The notes: generated by a model from the letters alone, not told the origin. DNA of 64,000 nucleotides from Devosia geojensis (GCF_000969415.1 NZ_JZEX01000081.1:1-64000); one strand, 5' to 3'. Positions 25,027 to 33,933 are shown, counted from the stretch's first letter. Program-made: numbers and translations.

Positions 25027-25422
25027 TCAGGCGGCCGCCGACCAGATGATGTAGTCGACGCTGGCGGTAAACCAGCGGATCGCCTCGACCTTGTCGGACC
25101 GGGTGCGATGCCCTTGCTTGAAGGCGCCCTGGAAGCGGACGCCCTCGAAAGTCCCCTTGAAGCCGCTGAGGCGGGCGTCGAGCGCAGCCGCTACCTGCCG
25201 CGCCTCGTCGGCCGTGCGCCCCCGGCAATCGAACTGCACGCGGTCGCTGGTGAGGCCATCGGCGCCCTGGTGGGTGTAGCCAGGCACCGACGAGATGAGA
25301 AACATGACGATTGCCGGGCTATCGAGCCCCTGCGGCAGCTCATCCCAGAACGCACGGTTTCCGATCAGCGCGGCGAGCGCCGGCGACGCGATGAGGAAAT
25401 TGGAGAGCACCAGCTGCATCAC
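25027..25422 (-). CDS. Tail completion / terminator protein, DUF3168 family
   Basis: A 131-residue protein with the DUF3168 layout: N-terminal LSNFLIASPALAALIGNRAF, then LDSPAIVMFLISSVPGYTHQ, a conserved DRVQFDCRGRTADEARQVAA and a basic end. The family is related to lambda gpU-type tail terminators that cap the tail tube and join it to the head. The start overlaps the upstream gene by four bases. Confidence 0.85.
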   Translation of the reverse strand: MMQLVLSNFLIASPALAALIGNRAFWDELPQGLDSPAIVMFLISSVPGYTHQGADGLTSDRVQFDCRGRTADEARQVAAALDARLSGFKGTFEGVRFQGAFKQGHRTRSDKVEAIRWFTASVDYIIWSAAA

Positions 25423-25955
25423 GATCCCCTCGCGGCCCTGCGTGCCGCCCGACGAGCCGCGCGCTGCGCTGCCTTCTCGATCTCGTCGCCGAGCTCGGCC
25501 TTGATGATGTCGAGCGCCTTGCCGGCCTCCTGGTCGAAGGCTGGACGCACGAACGGCTGGGGACCGTGATGCGCCGTGCCGAACTCCTGAAAGTGCGCGT
25601 GAAACTGCCGGTAGTCAGGTCCGACATAGACCTCGGCAAAGGTCTCGCTACCCGCGCGCCGGGCATCTCGCATAGCGGCCGCCGCTTCCGCCCTCGAGCC
25701 GCCCGCCTGAAGCACCTCCCGATACTCAGCCTTCCCCACCGGGTTCTTGAGCTGCGGCGAGACGGTGATCGACGTGTGCAGGTCCGGGGTACCCGTCTCC
25801 GGATCGTCCGGCGCCAGGCGCGCCGCAGTGTCGGCGATCGGCTGTCCGGCCTTCATCAACACGCGCCGCAGCACGTTGCGCGCCGTCGCCTTGGAGAGTT
25901 GCCCGAGGGCGGCGTCGAACTCGCTGAGGCCCTCGACCTTGTATGAGACCTTCAT
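25419..25955 (-). CDS. HK97 gp10-like head-tail joining protein
   Basis: A 178-residue protein of the HK97-gp10/DUF646 family. Visible features: VEGLSEFDAALGQL near the start, KAGQPIADTAARLAPDDPE (the conserved 'A..l.P'), a beta segment DLHTSITVSP, and the typical HAHFQEFGTAHHGPQPFVRP near residues 120-142. A 25-residue Arg/Ala-rich C-terminal helix is an extension. It is required for joining head and tail. The start overlaps the adaptor gene by four bases. Confidence 0.9.
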   Translation of the reverse strand: MKVSYKVEGLSEFDAALGQLSKATARNVLRRVLMKAGQPIADTAARLAPDDPETGTPDLHTSITVSPQLKNPVGKAEYREVLQAGGSRAEAAAAMRDARRAGSETFAEVYVGPDYRQFHAHFQEFGTAHHGPQPFVRPAFDQEAGKALDIIKAELGDEIEKAAQRAARRAARRAARGS

Positions 25956-26287
25956 CCGTCCACCCTCGCCGATGCGCGGATCAGCAGGCCCTCGTGCGCG
26001 CCGACCTCAGTCACCTCGATCATGTCATAGGTCTTGCCGTCGAAGCGCAGCCTATCCTTGGGATCGAGGTCGGCGATTTCCGGAAACCACGAGAGCTCGA
26101 AGATGTCGGTCACCTGGGCGCCGACCTGCCCCGAGGCGAGCCGTTCGTTGGCGGTCGCGCGTCGCCAGGAGGACCAGGCCGTCACCACGGGCGACCAGCC
26201 TTCGGTCGGGCGGTTCCACTGGTCATAGGTGATCACGTGCCGCTCGATGACGATGCGGCGGTTGCGGGCGCCCGGATCCTGCGGCAC
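25952..26287 (-). CDS. Head-tail adaptor (Phage_H_T_join family)
   Basis: A 111-residue protein: NRRIVIERHVITYDQWNRPT, WSSWRRATANERLASGQVGA and LRFDGKTYDMIEVTEVGAHE are the family landmarks (an SPP1 gp16-like stopper fold). It connects the portal/adaptor ring with the tail. It starts four bases after the stop of the connector gene and overlaps the next gene by four. Confidence 0.88.
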   Translation of the reverse strand: MPQDPGARNRRIVIERHVITYDQWNRPTEGWSPVVTAWSSWRRATANERLASGQVGAQVTDIFELSWFPEIADLDPKDRLRFDGKTYDMIEVTEVGAHEGLLIRASARVDG

Positions 26288-26290
26288 GAC

Positions 26291-26884
26291 CTATCTCCAC
26301 ACGCGGTAGGGCGCGAGCAGCGCCTCGACGGCGAACGGCATCTCATTGACGATGTTGCCAACGTTCACCGCCTGGCGGGTTACGAACCATTGACCGACGA
26401 GCAGCAGGATTGCCTGCTTGATCGGCGTGGGCACAGTCGGGATCAGGGCGGGGTCGCCGCCTTCCTCTGGCACGATCTCGCGTGGCGCGTAGCCGGCCAC
26501 GTATCTGACCCGCACTGCCTCCGGGTCATCGCCCACCTTCGGCCACGCCTCAGCGTAGATGCTGCCGTCGGCGACGAGCCTGTAGTCTGTGTCAGGCATC
26601 ACCTGCTCGATGCCGGCGGCGTCCTTGTAATGAATGGTCTCGATTGCGACGATCGGGCCGTAGGGCAGCGCATCGTTACCAAACGCGCAGTTCGTGAGCT
26701 CGAGCGTCTGCACGCCGATGCTCCGCCCGAGCCACCCGGCCGGCCCATCGATCCACGCCGTCGCCGCCGCGATATATCCCTCGACGAGCTCCTGCTCGAA
26801 ATCGGAATCGAGGCGCAGATGCGCCTTGGCGTCCGTCCACGTGACAAGGGGATCGGGCGGCGTGACGACGCGGACCTGCATCAT
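26291..26884 (-). CDS. Head-tail connector, HK97 gp6-like
   Basis: A 197-residue protein. VTWTDAKAHLRLDSDFEQEL near residue 14 is the hallmark N-terminal helix of gp6-like connector proteins (Phage_connect / DUF3199 type), followed by VEGYIAAATAWIDGPAGWLG and a beta-rich middle with DTDYRLVADGSIYAEAWP. VPTPIKQAILLLVGQWFVTR near residue 155 is the conserved C-terminal helix. Forms the dodecameric ring under the portal. It overlaps the small gene upstream by four bases. Confidence 0.9.
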   Translation of the reverse strand: MMQVRVVTPPDPLVTWTDAKAHLRLDSDFEQELVEGYIAAATAWIDGPAGWLGRSIGVQTLELTNCAFGNDALPYGPIVAIETIHYKDAAGIEQVMPDTDYRLVADGSIYAEAWPKVGDDPEAVRVRYVAGYAPREIVPEEGGDPALIPTVPTPIKQAILLLVGQWFVTRQAVNVGNIVNEMPFAVEALLAPYRVWR

Positions 26885-27141
26885 TCGGCCTTCTTGGCGC
26901 CGCCCTTGCGGCCGTTGCCGTCATGGTCCAGCGGGTCAGCCTTGTTCGCCGGCGGAGCTTCCATCTTGTTCTTCGGGCGCGGCTCGGCCTTGCCCTTCGG
27001 GGGCTGGTCCGAAACAGCGTGCGGGAGCCTTTCCAGGAGCTCCTTGCCGAAGGCGTCGGACACCTCGAACGGCTCGCCGGGGCGGAGCGTATCGGCCTTC
27101 ACCGACGAAATGCTGACCTGGTCGATTGCGTAGAGTTTCAT
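26881..27141 (-). CDS. Small phage protein between capsid and connector
   Basis: An 86-residue protein: a small N-terminal beta fold (MKLYAIDQVSISSVKADTLR, PGEPFEVSDAF) and a Lys/Pro/Asp-rich C-terminal half (KGKAEPRPKNKMEAPPANK). Small proteins of this form follow the capsid gene in many HK97-like prophages of Rhizobiales; function unknown, possibly capsid decoration or head completion. Confidence 0.7.
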   Translation of the reverse strand: MKLYAIDQVSISSVKADTLRPGEPFEVSDAFGKELLERLPHAVSDQPPKGKAEPRPKNKMEAPPANKADPLDHDGNGRKGGAKKAE

Positions 27142-27209
27142 GGCACTCTCTCCTTTCGGCTCATAGAGAGGGCGGCACGAGGCCGCCCTCCTTGATCAGC
27201 CGAAGCTCA

Positions 27210-28421
27210 TCACGGGCTGGTCGACGCCGTGATCGCGTCCGAGAAGTCGCCCTTGACGAAGGCTTCGGGGCGATAGACCGCCAGCACCGCGCGCTCTTCG
27301 CCACGGATGGTGACGAGGTTCTTGCGGAAGTTGTCGCTGTCCTCGGTCGAAATCTCGACGTTGGCTTCCTCGCGGTCGAAGAGCTGCGCACCGAGGCGGA
27401 AGGCGCCGGTGAGGAACTTGTCGACGGTCATCGCCGGCGTCTCAACCACCGGAAGACGCCACAGGCGCGGCGCGGCGCCGTCCTGCGGGTTGCCGATGAT
27501 GTGTCGGCCAGTCGTGTCCTTGACGAGCTCGATCGTCGCCCAGTCAACCGGGTTGAGCACGATGCCGGTCGACGGGAGCTCGGCGAGGAACGCCTGCAGC
27601 ATGGCGAGGCGCAGCACGTCGATCTTGGTGACCGGGCCCGGGAGCGTGGTCGGCGGGGTGAAAGCCGTCGCCTGGGTGTAGATGCCGTTAAGGTCGGTGC
27701 CGGTGCCAGAGCCGTTGAGGATCTGGTTGTCCTCGACAAAGGCGAGGCCATAGCGCAGACGGCCGTCGATATAGGACGCCAGCTGCGGCACGTCGTCGAG
27801 GATCTGCTTGGTGGCGAGCACAAAGTGGGCGATCGTCGCCACCGCCTCCGTCACCAGGTCGAACTTGATCTCCGACTGCGGCTTGGTTGCGCCGGACGTC
27901 TCGGACACCGTGGCCGCGTTATTGGTGAACCCCGTCTCCTGGACGTACTGGATGGCATTGGAGGCGGTCTGACCGGGCGTGATCAGATCGCGCATAGTCA
28001 GCGTGCGCTGCGCCGGAGTGATGATCTCCGGACGACGGTCGGGCACGATGAGGTCGCCGGCCGAGCCGTCGGCGTCCGTAGTCAGAGCGGAAATGATCGC
28101 CTTGACCGGGATCGAGACGCGGCCCTTCACGCCGGCCTTGATGAAGGCCTTCAGGTCCTCGTGCTCTACAATCATCTGGCCAACCGACTTGCGCTGCTGC
28201 GGCTCGACGGTGCGCTGCACCATCTTCTGCTCGAGCTCGGTCATCCGAGCCGCAATCTCGTTGTGCTTGATCAGCGCCTCGTCAGCGGCCTTCTTGGTCT
28301 CTTCGGTCACCTTGCCGAGGTTCTTGAGCTCGGTGTTGGTGGTTTCCGCCTGCTTCTTCACCTCGTCGGCGGCGGTCTTCAGCTCAATCGCGAGCTGCTT
28401 AATTTCGGCTTCTTCGGACAT
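27210..28421 (-). CDS. Major capsid protein, HK97 family
   Basis: A 403-residue HK97-fold capsid protein. Residues 1-75 are a coiled-coil delta domain (LAIELKTAADEVKKQAETTN) that acts as built-in scaffold and should be removed by the protease encoded upstream. The mature part includes the E-loop/A-domain region with TQATAFTPPTTLPGPVTKID and the P-domain helix, LAMLQAFLAELPSTGIVLNP, characteristic for the family. AG-rich linker residues near 120 would hold the cleavage site. It is 12 bases downstream of the protease gene. Confidence 0.95.
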   Translation of the reverse strand: MSEEAEIKQLAIELKTAADEVKKQAETTNTELKNLGKVTEETKKAADEALIKHNEIAARMTELEQKMVQRTVEPQQRKSVGQMIVEHEDLKAFIKAGVKGRVSIPVKAIISALTTDADGSAGDLIVPDRRPEIITPAQRTLTMRDLITPGQTASNAIQYVQETGFTNNAATVSETSGATKPQSEIKFDLVTEAVATIAHFVLATKQILDDVPQLASYIDGRLRYGLAFVEDNQILNGSGTGTDLNGIYTQATAFTPPTTLPGPVTKIDVLRLAMLQAFLAELPSTGIVLNPVDWATIELVKDTTGRHIIGNPQDGAAPRLWRLPVVETPAMTVDKFLTGAFRLGAQLFDREEANVEISTEDSDNFRKNLVTIRGEERAVLAVYRPEAFVKGDFSDAITASTSP

Positions 28422-28433
28422 CGGGATGCTCCT

Positions 28434-29123
28434 TTAAGTCCGGGGTTGAAGGAAGGCCGAGACTGCGTTGCGCAGGTTGGCCAGGTCGTTCGCCTTCACG
28501 CCCTCGGACTCGCTCCGAATGGCCTTCGCATAGCCGACAGAGGCGATCTGTACGGCCATGGCTTTGGGGACGCCTGCCTCGCGCAGGATGTCCTCGAATT
28601 CCTTGACGGGCATGGGCTCGCCATCGCGCAGCCGGCGGGCGAATTCCTCCATGCGTTCGGATTTGACGGCGGTGATCCGCGCCTTGTCGTTGGCCGGGAA
28701 CGTCACCGGGCTGATCTCCATGAGGTCGAGCTCGAGCAGCGTGCGGTTGTTGCCGTCCGGCTGGGCGCGCAGTTCGCGATAGCCGATGGAGAGGCCGCGG
28801 ATCGCCCCATTCTTCATGATGATGTGCGCCTCGTCGGCCTTCTGTACGCCCTTGAGCAACCGCCCGCGCCCGAACAGACCCTTGCTGTCCTCTTCGAGGC
28901 TTTCCCACACACCGATCGGGTAGTCGGGATTGTGCTGCCACAACATCAGCGGACTGGTCTTCGCCTTGGCATGTCGGGCCAGCGACTTGCTGAACGCGCC
29001 TGCCTCGACGACTTCGCCATAGCTGTCGACGTTGCCGAAGATGGAGCCATAGCCCTCAAAGGTGCCGTCATCCGAGAGGTTCTTCACCTCCAGGGCAAAA
29101 TCCTTGGTTTTCATGAGGATCAT
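28434..29123 (-). CDS. Prohead maturation protease, HK97/U35 family
   Basis: A 229-residue serine protease that clips capsid delta domains during head maturation. Family signatures: LSDDGTFEGYGSIFGNVDSY near residue 16, probable catalytic His in MLWQHNPDYPIG near residue 63, and Ser in IRGLSIGYRELRA near residue 110. The ATG at 29123 overlaps the portal stop codon (ATGA); a second ATG nine bases later is also possible. Confidence 0.93.
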   Translation of the reverse strand: MILMKTKDFALEVKNLSDDGTFEGYGSIFGNVDSYGEVVEAGAFSKSLARHAKAKTSPLMLWQHNPDYPIGVWESLEEDSKGLFGRGRLLKGVQKADEAHIIMKNGAIRGLSIGYRELRAQPDGNNRTLLELDLMEISPVTFPANDKARITAVKSERMEEFARRLRDGEPMPVKEFEDILREAGVPKAMAVQIASVGYAKAIRSESEGVKANDLANLRNAVSAFLQPRT

Positions 29124-30457
29124 TCCTTGCTTGGGTCGAACGGCGGGCCGCCGTTGTGCCCCATCCGAGTGCTCAGCCGTTGGTCGATGAGCGCGTCGAG
29201 ATCACGACCGAACAGAAGGTTCATCATCGCCGACCGCAATTGCTGCTCGCCCGACGATGCTTGTGCCTCCAGGCGATCCAGCGGGATGAGGTTGGACTGG
29301 ACGGTCAGGACGTCTCCACCCTCGGCAGGAGGCAGGTTCTCGCGGCGGCGCATTTCGTTGCGGGTCATCCAGCCGTTCTGGCCACCAGAGGCGTAGAGCG
29401 CCGCTCGTCCGGCACTGTCCGCCCGTAGCAGCCCCTCGAGGACGAACTCCGCATAGAGCGACATGCGTTCGCCGGGCTTGAGCAGTTGCTTCTTCACCGC
29501 CTGCTCGATCCGCACCAGGTACGGCCGCAGGCTGTAGGTCAGGAAGCCGGTATTCTGCTGCTCGAGGCCCGTGCCCCAGCTGGTCGAATTCTGGGAGTGG
29601 CCGACCATGAATGGCGGCACACGATAGATGCGGCAGACCTGCTCGACATTGAAGCCGCGCGTCTCGAGGAGCTGTGCGTCCTCCGGGTTCATGGTGAGTT
29701 GGACCCAGTCCCACCCCGTCGGCAGCGGCATCACCTTGCCGCTGGACTTCGACCCCATGAATTCGGCGAAGAGCTCCATCAGCTCCCGCCGCTGTTCAGT
29801 GGTCGATTTCCCGCCGGGCGCCTCCTTGGCGAAGCCGGCGATCTGCAGTCCACCCTCCATGAACTGGACGGCAGCTTCCTCGGCGGCGATCGATCCGCGC
29901 AGGGTCCGCCAGTTGTACTGGATCGGCGAGAGACCGACGTCACCGCCGAAGCCGAATCCCCGAACATGGAAGATTTTGCTGGCCGGCAGCATCTCCCTCC
30001 GGCCACGGTCGTTGACTGCGTAACGCAGGTTGCCGTTGGTATCGCGTGCGACCATCGTGGTCGGCGGCAGCGGTTCCAGCGCGACCAGGCGGTCGCCGAT
30101 GAATTTCTGCTCGGAGAACGCGTTGCCCCAGCCGCACAGGTGGGCAACCTGCCCCTCCCAGTATTCGGCCGCAGTCTGCCACGCATTGGGGCTGTCGTGC
30201 AGGAGACCGTAGAGCGGATGGTCAGATGCGAGCTCGCGCTTGTCCTGCGAAAGCTTGCGGTAGAGCGGCAACGGCAGCGTGCCGGTGGTTTCCGAGAGCA
30301 GCCGGATACAGGACCATGCCGTCGACAGCGCGAGCGAGCCATCGACCGTTGGACGAGCGGCGGCGCGGTTGACATAGGCCGCCAAGGTTTCCTTGCTGTC
30401 CCGACCCGAAATCTTCGGGTTCTGGGCCCAGCTGGCGATCCACCCAAACGGGTTCAT
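29120..30457 (-). CDS. Portal protein, HK97 family
   Basis: A 445-residue portal that forms the DNA entry vertex and docks the terminase. Landmarks: LALSTAWSCIRLLSETTGTL near residue 42, HDSPNAWQTAAEYWEGQVAH near residue 87, HVRGFGFGGDVGLSPIQYNW near residue 145, and RIYRVPPFMVGHSQNSTSWG near residue 275. The C-terminus ends STRMGHNGGPPFDPSKE. Overlaps terL by four bases on one side and the protease gene on the other, as expected for a packaging-head operon. Confidence 0.95.
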   Translation of the reverse strand: MNPFGWIASWAQNPKISGRDSKETLAAYVNRAAARPTVDGSLALSTAWSCIRLLSETTGTLPLPLYRKLSQDKRELASDHPLYGLLHDSPNAWQTAAEYWEGQVAHLCGWGNAFSEQKFIGDRLVALEPLPPTTMVARDTNGNLRYAVNDRGRREMLPASKIFHVRGFGFGGDVGLSPIQYNWRTLRGSIAAEEAAVQFMEGGLQIAGFAKEAPGGKSTTEQRRELMELFAEFMGSKSSGKVMPLPTGWDWVQLTMNPEDAQLLETRGFNVEQVCRIYRVPPFMVGHSQNSTSWGTGLEQQNTGFLTYSLRPYLVRIEQAVKKQLLKPGERMSLYAEFVLEGLLRADSAGRAALYASGGQNGWMTRNEMRRRENLPPAEGGDVLTVQSNLIPLDRLEAQASSGEQQLRSAMMNLLFGRDLDALIDQRLSTRMGHNGGPPFDPSKE

Positions 30458-32283
30458 GCCATCGCCCTCATGCTGGCGAGATAATCGCTGAGGTCCTCGC
30501 CGGCCTCAGTCGCCATACCCACCGCCGGTGCGATGGCGTTGATCAGCGCATCGATCCCGTCGATCTTGTTCGGGCTCATCTGGCTCTCCTTGATCGGAAG
30601 GAGCGTTTCGTCCCGGCGCCGACTGACGACGACATTCGAGGCCATCCAGTTCATCACCGGATTGCCGTCGTGCCGGAGCCGGTTGGGGCCGCCCTTGACG
30701 CGGGCCTCCAGCTCCTTGGCCGGATCGGTAACGGCAGCCGCCTTCTTGTGCAGGATCTCCGCCAAGGGCTCGTCTCCACTGCCATGGTTTTCGTTCAAGC
30801 GGCTGGCCATCGCCTGCGCCGCGGCGAACTGGTCGAAGGTGATGCGCCGGATGGCGTACTCCTCGATCCACTGCTCGACCTGCCGCTCGACCTCGTTGTG
30901 ATCGACCCAGTCGCCGGGCGTGAGGCGCAGGTGTCCCTGTTGATGCCAGCTGCGATAGGGAGCTGGCCCTCTACCCTCGGCGTGCAGTGGGTCCGCCAGC
31001 ACCGCCTCGGGGAGCCAGAACACGGGCTTGAAGATCAGCCTGTCATCGGCGTCGAAGGCGGCGAGCACCAGGGCGGTGATGTCGTCCTTGTCCGCGAGGT
31101 CACCGCCGATCCAGCAGTCGAGGTCCTTGAAGGCATCCCAGCTCAGTGCCGGGTCGGCACACTGCTTCCAGCGCGCCATATTGAGCCAGGCTGAATTGGC
31201 GTTGAGCCACCGGTTCAGGTTCTTGGTCAGGAAGTTGCCTTCGCTGCCCGGAGAGGCCTTCGCGTCCTTGGCCTCGTCGCGCAGGTATTTGAGGCTCGGC
31301 GTCACCCCTAGCATCGGGTTCGCCTTGATCCAGACCTTCTCGTCGAAGGGATCGTCGGCCGGCGTGATGACCTTGCCGTCATCATCCAGCACCTCGTCAT
31401 CGAGGGTGAAGATGATGCCGAAGAAGTGGTCGGCCTCGAATACCTCCTCGAGGACCTTGGTCAGGTAGGTGCGCTGCTCGTAGCAAACGCCGTTTGTGTT
31501 GAAGCCCGCCGTGGTGATGATCCACATCAGCGGGTTGGACCGGGCGCCGAACGCCGACTTGATGACGTCGAAGAGCCCGCGGTCCTTGTGGGCATGGAGC
31601 TCGTCGAGCACGCCCATATGCGGGTTGTGCCCGTCCTGCGTAGACCCCTTGGCGTTGATCGGCTGGACATACCCATAGTTGGCGGCGCAGGTGATTGATC
31701 GCGACCACGCAGTCACACCGAACGCGTCCTGCAGATCGTGGCTGCGACGCACCATCTTCTGCATCGGGCCGAAGACCTTCTTGGCCTGTTCTCCTGTGGT
31801 AGCGCCGACGATGACCTGGGGGCCTACTTCGTCCTCACAGGTCAGGCAGTACAATCCCACCCCCGCGGTCAGAGTCGACTTGGCGCCCTTACGCGCCATC
31901 TCGATGTAGACGTAGCTGAAGCGGCGCTTGCCATCCTCCCTTCTGCGCCACCCGAAGATCGTGGTGAGGATGAAGACCTGCGCCGGCTCGAGGAAAATCG
32001 TCGCCGTCTTCCATTGGCCCTCCACGTGGGGCAACTTCTCGATGAAATCGCACACATCGTCTGCGTGCCAGCAATCGAAGTAGAAGCCCCAGCGCTTGTC
32101 CAACGTAGACCGCTCGAGGTCACGGAGATGACGCCGGCACGCGAGTTTGACCCACTTGCACGCGACCACCCTGCCCGCAACGACGTCCCTAGCCCACTTC
32201 TCGGCAATGCCCGCATAGTCGCGGGCGCCGTGCCCCCTACTGCCTGCGGCCATTTCGGGCGAAGACATTCCCGGATTTGCCAC
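30454..32283 (-). CDS. Terminase large subunit (HK97-type, Terminase_1)
   Basis: A 609-residue packaging motor. The ATPase domain shows an A motif-like EMARKGAKSTLTAG near residue 131 and Walker B GVLDELHAHKDRG near residue 225. The RNase-H-like nuclease half begins with WIGGDLADKDDITALVLAAF near residue 392 and ends with an acidic region GIDALINAIAPAVGM. Cuts concatemeric DNA and pumps it into the prohead. The start region overlaps terS by up to 47 bases; ATG 32271 (MSSPEM) or 32253 are alternative starts. Confidence 0.95.
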   Translation of the reverse strand: MANPGMSSPEMAAGSRGHGARDYAGIAEKWARDVVAGRVVACKWVKLACRRHLRDLERSTLDKRWGFYFDCWHADDVCDFIEKLPHVEGQWKTATIFLEPAQVFILTTIFGWRRREDGKRRFSYVYIEMARKGAKSTLTAGVGLYCLTCEDEVGPQVIVGATTGEQAKKVFGPMQKMVRRSHDLQDAFGVTAWSRSITCAANYGYVQPINAKGSTQDGHNPHMGVLDELHAHKDRGLFDVIKSAFGARSNPLMWIITTAGFNTNGVCYEQRTYLTKVLEEVFEADHFFGIIFTLDDEVLDDDGKVITPADDPFDEKVWIKANPMLGVTPSLKYLRDEAKDAKASPGSEGNFLTKNLNRWLNANSAWLNMARWKQCADPALSWDAFKDLDCWIGGDLADKDDITALVLAAFDADDRLIFKPVFWLPEAVLADPLHAEGRGPAPYRSWHQQGHLRLTPGDWVDHNEVERQVEQWIEEYAIRRITFDQFAAAQAMASRLNENHGSGDEPLAEILHKKAAAVTDPAKELEARVKGGPNRLRHDGNPVMNWMASNVVVSRRRDETLLPIKESQMSPNKIDGIDALINAIAPAVGMATEAGEDLSDYLASMRAMA

Positions 32284-32638
32284 CCTCGGGCACTACGCCG
32301 ACGCGGCTGCGCGCCCCTCCAATGCCCAGCACTTCCTGCATCTTTCGGACCTCAGTGAAGGCCGCAATGGGCGGCGTCTCGCCGGCTCGGATCGCTTTCA
32401 CGATGGCGCCCTGCAGCGAGCAGTAGTTTGCGAACAGGCTGCTGTCCGATTCCGTCGCGAGCTTCACGCGTCCGATGTCGTCGAGCCAGACTTCCTCTGC
32501 CTCGCTCGTCAGCCAGTCCGGCTGTTTGGGCGTGGACATCGGCTCGATGATCTCGACCCTGTGACCATCCCTGACCGGCTGATAGGTGCCCTTGGCCTTC
32601 TTCTCGGAAGGTAATTGGGCTTTGGGGCCACGCTGCAT
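32237..32638 (-). CDS. Terminase small subunit, P27 family
   Basis: A 133-residue protein starting MQRGPKAQLPSEKKAKGTYQ at ATG 32638. The basic N-terminus and the segment QPDWLTSEAEEVWLDDIGRV match the P27/phage terminase small subunit family, which recognises the packaging site. Later TPPIAAFTEVRKMQEVLGIG resembles the conserved C-terminal helix. It overlaps terL and lies just inside the HNH gene block. The ORF extends upstream of this ATG but without a ribosome site. Confidence 0.85.
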   Translation of the reverse strand: MQRGPKAQLPSEKKAKGTYQPVRDGHRVEIIEPMSTPKQPDWLTSEAEEVWLDDIGRVKLATESDSSLFANYCSLQGAIVKAIRAGETPPIAAFTEVRKMQEVLGIGGARSRVGVVPEGGKSGNVFARNGRRQ

Positions 32639-32774
32639 GGAGATTTTCCTGAATTCCGACTTTAATCCGCACGCGCAGATTTTTGCTTGGGCCACCGGTG
32701 CAGAAGCGAAGGGTTCTAGACTTTTCACCCACCCTTCCTGCACAAATGCCCTACAGGCTGTTGGGAGGGAGTTG

Positions 32775-33227
32775 GTGACAGTCTACTTTCACCTGAACTC
32801 GACGCCACTTGGCGTTGGATCGATAGTGGAGCCCGGAAACTGGGGACGAATCATTCGGCTCTATGGGCTCAGTCATGGGCGGTTCGCAATCGAGGCTGCG
32901 ATGGAAGATGTGCGCGCTAACGAGTTCGCGCACCTCCCCTCGCGCCTCGAAGCCGCGTTCTTCTTCGATGATGTCCACGAGGCAAAGCACTACGCCGATG
33001 CTGACAACTCCAGACGGTTGATGCTGCTCTACCAAGTGGAACTAGTGGACAACCGAGCAACTCTTCATCGGACAGATTGGCGCAACAACGTCCCTGATGG
33101 CCACCTTTCTCTGGATTGGATCCGTCGATACTGGCTCGGAGAAATGCTGCCGCCGATCAACGGGCGTGAATGCCGTGAACTTCTAGCAACCACACCTCTG
33201 CGCATAGTTGGCGCCGTTCCCCGCTAG
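32775..33227 (+). CDS. Plus-strand hypothetical protein in packaging module (moron-like)
   Basis: A 150-residue protein reading against the terminase and HNH genes. GTG 32775 has a near-ideal ribosome site GGGAGGGA (32763-32770). Visible blocks: TPLGVGSIVEPGNWGRIIRL, RLEAAFFFDDVHEAKHYAD, LYQVELVDNRATLHRTDW and SLDWIRRYWLGEMLPPINGR. The order and phrases such as GNWGRII and the final TTPLRIVG remind me of DUF2441-type proteins, but this is not a firm assignment. Its stop codon overlaps the HNH gene end by four bases. Independent promoter and strand suggest a late-acquired cargo gene of unknown role. Confidence 0.6.
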   Translation: MTVYFHLNSTPLGVGSIVEPGNWGRIIRLYGLSHGRFAIEAAMEDVRANEFAHLPSRLEAAFFFDDVHEAKHYADADNSRRLMLLYQVELVDNRATLHRTDWRNNVPDGHLSLDWIRRYWLGEMLPPINGRECRELLATTPLRIVGAVPR

Positions 33228-33559
33228 AGGAGCCGTCCTTCCTCGCGCTGCTTCACGCTCGAGTGACAGCGCCATGGAGCTTCGTCGCAGACGGACTGGA
33301 GCTCACCTTCCCAGAACTTCACCGGGTCGCCACGATGGGGCTCGACGTGGTCTGCGACCGTTGCCGCCGTCACCCTGCCAGCCTTCAAGCAGATGGCGCA
33401 GAGCGGCTCGGCGGCGAGTTGGGCCTTGGCCCTCTTTCGCCAGCGAGAAGTCCAGTACCAGTGACGCCACTCCTGCAGGTTGCGCTTGCGATCATACGAG
33501 GTGCGGCGGGCTCTAGCCTTATGCAGCATGGCCTGGCTGGCGGGTGGTTTGCTTGGCAT
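33224..33559 (-). CDS. HNH endonuclease next to terminase
   Basis: A 111-residue HNH nuclease. Zinc/catalytic elements: LCAICLKAGRVTAATVADH (CxxC and the HNH D-H), EPHRGDPVKFWEGELQSV, and WRCHSSVKQ with the final His. A six-residue insertion (DEAPWR) splits the usual LCxxCH block, but the Cys and His are kept. In HK97-like phages the HNH protein next to terS/terL is needed for DNA cleavage during packaging, and this gene is in the classical position. Basic N-terminus (KARARRTSYDRKRN) probably contacts DNA. Confidence 0.88.
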   Translation of the reverse strand: MPSKPPASQAMLHKARARRTSYDRKRNLQEWRHWYWTSRWRKRAKAQLAAEPLCAICLKAGRVTAATVADHVEPHRGDPVKFWEGELQSVCDEAPWRCHSSVKQREEGRLL

Positions 33560-33654
33560 GCGTTTCTACTGGCTTGCCTTAGTCCCGGCGTCACGTTGCC
33601 ATTGACTCCCGGGGCAGCTACTTCACACCCCTTTGAGCGGCAAAGGGGAGGAGA

Positions 33655-33870
33655 ATGAGAAACCGGATCACCATTCGGATAGAAGATGATGTTGCAGAAG
33701 CACTGGAGCGCTTCATTTCCGAAGGACCAAGTGATTTCCGAACTAAGCAGGATGCCTACCGGTTCGTGGTTCGTGAATGGCTCGTCACGAAGGGCTATTT
33801 GATGCTCGACTTCCCACGATGTCACGGTAGAGATGGTGTCAGCGAACGGAACGACCGCTCACAGCTCTAA
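33655..33870 (+). CDS. Small protein with ribbon-helix-helix-like N-terminus
   Basis: A 71-residue protein with strong ribosome site GGGGAGGA directly before ATG 33655. MRNRITIRIEDDVAEALERF is the strand-helix start of MetJ/Arc-type DNA-binding proteins, with SDFRTKQDAYRFVVREWLV as the second helix. It may be an antitoxin-like or transcription regulator without partner toxin nearby. The C-terminus (HGRDGVSERNDRSQL) is hydrophilic. Confidence 0.6.
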   Translation: MRNRITIRIEDDVAEALERFISEGPSDFRTKQDAYRFVVREWLVTKGYLMLDFPRCHGRDGVSERNDRSQL

Positions 33871-33933
33871 ACGCGTGCACAAAAGAGGCCGCCACAAGGG
33901 GCGACCTTCGAGACTGCTGCAATAAGCGGGAGC

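Noticed and set aside
27126-29396. 756-codon plus-strand open frame across capsid and protease genes
   Set aside because: Antisense of the HK97 capsid and protease, whose motifs are unmistakable; composition is that of a high-GC antisense frame.
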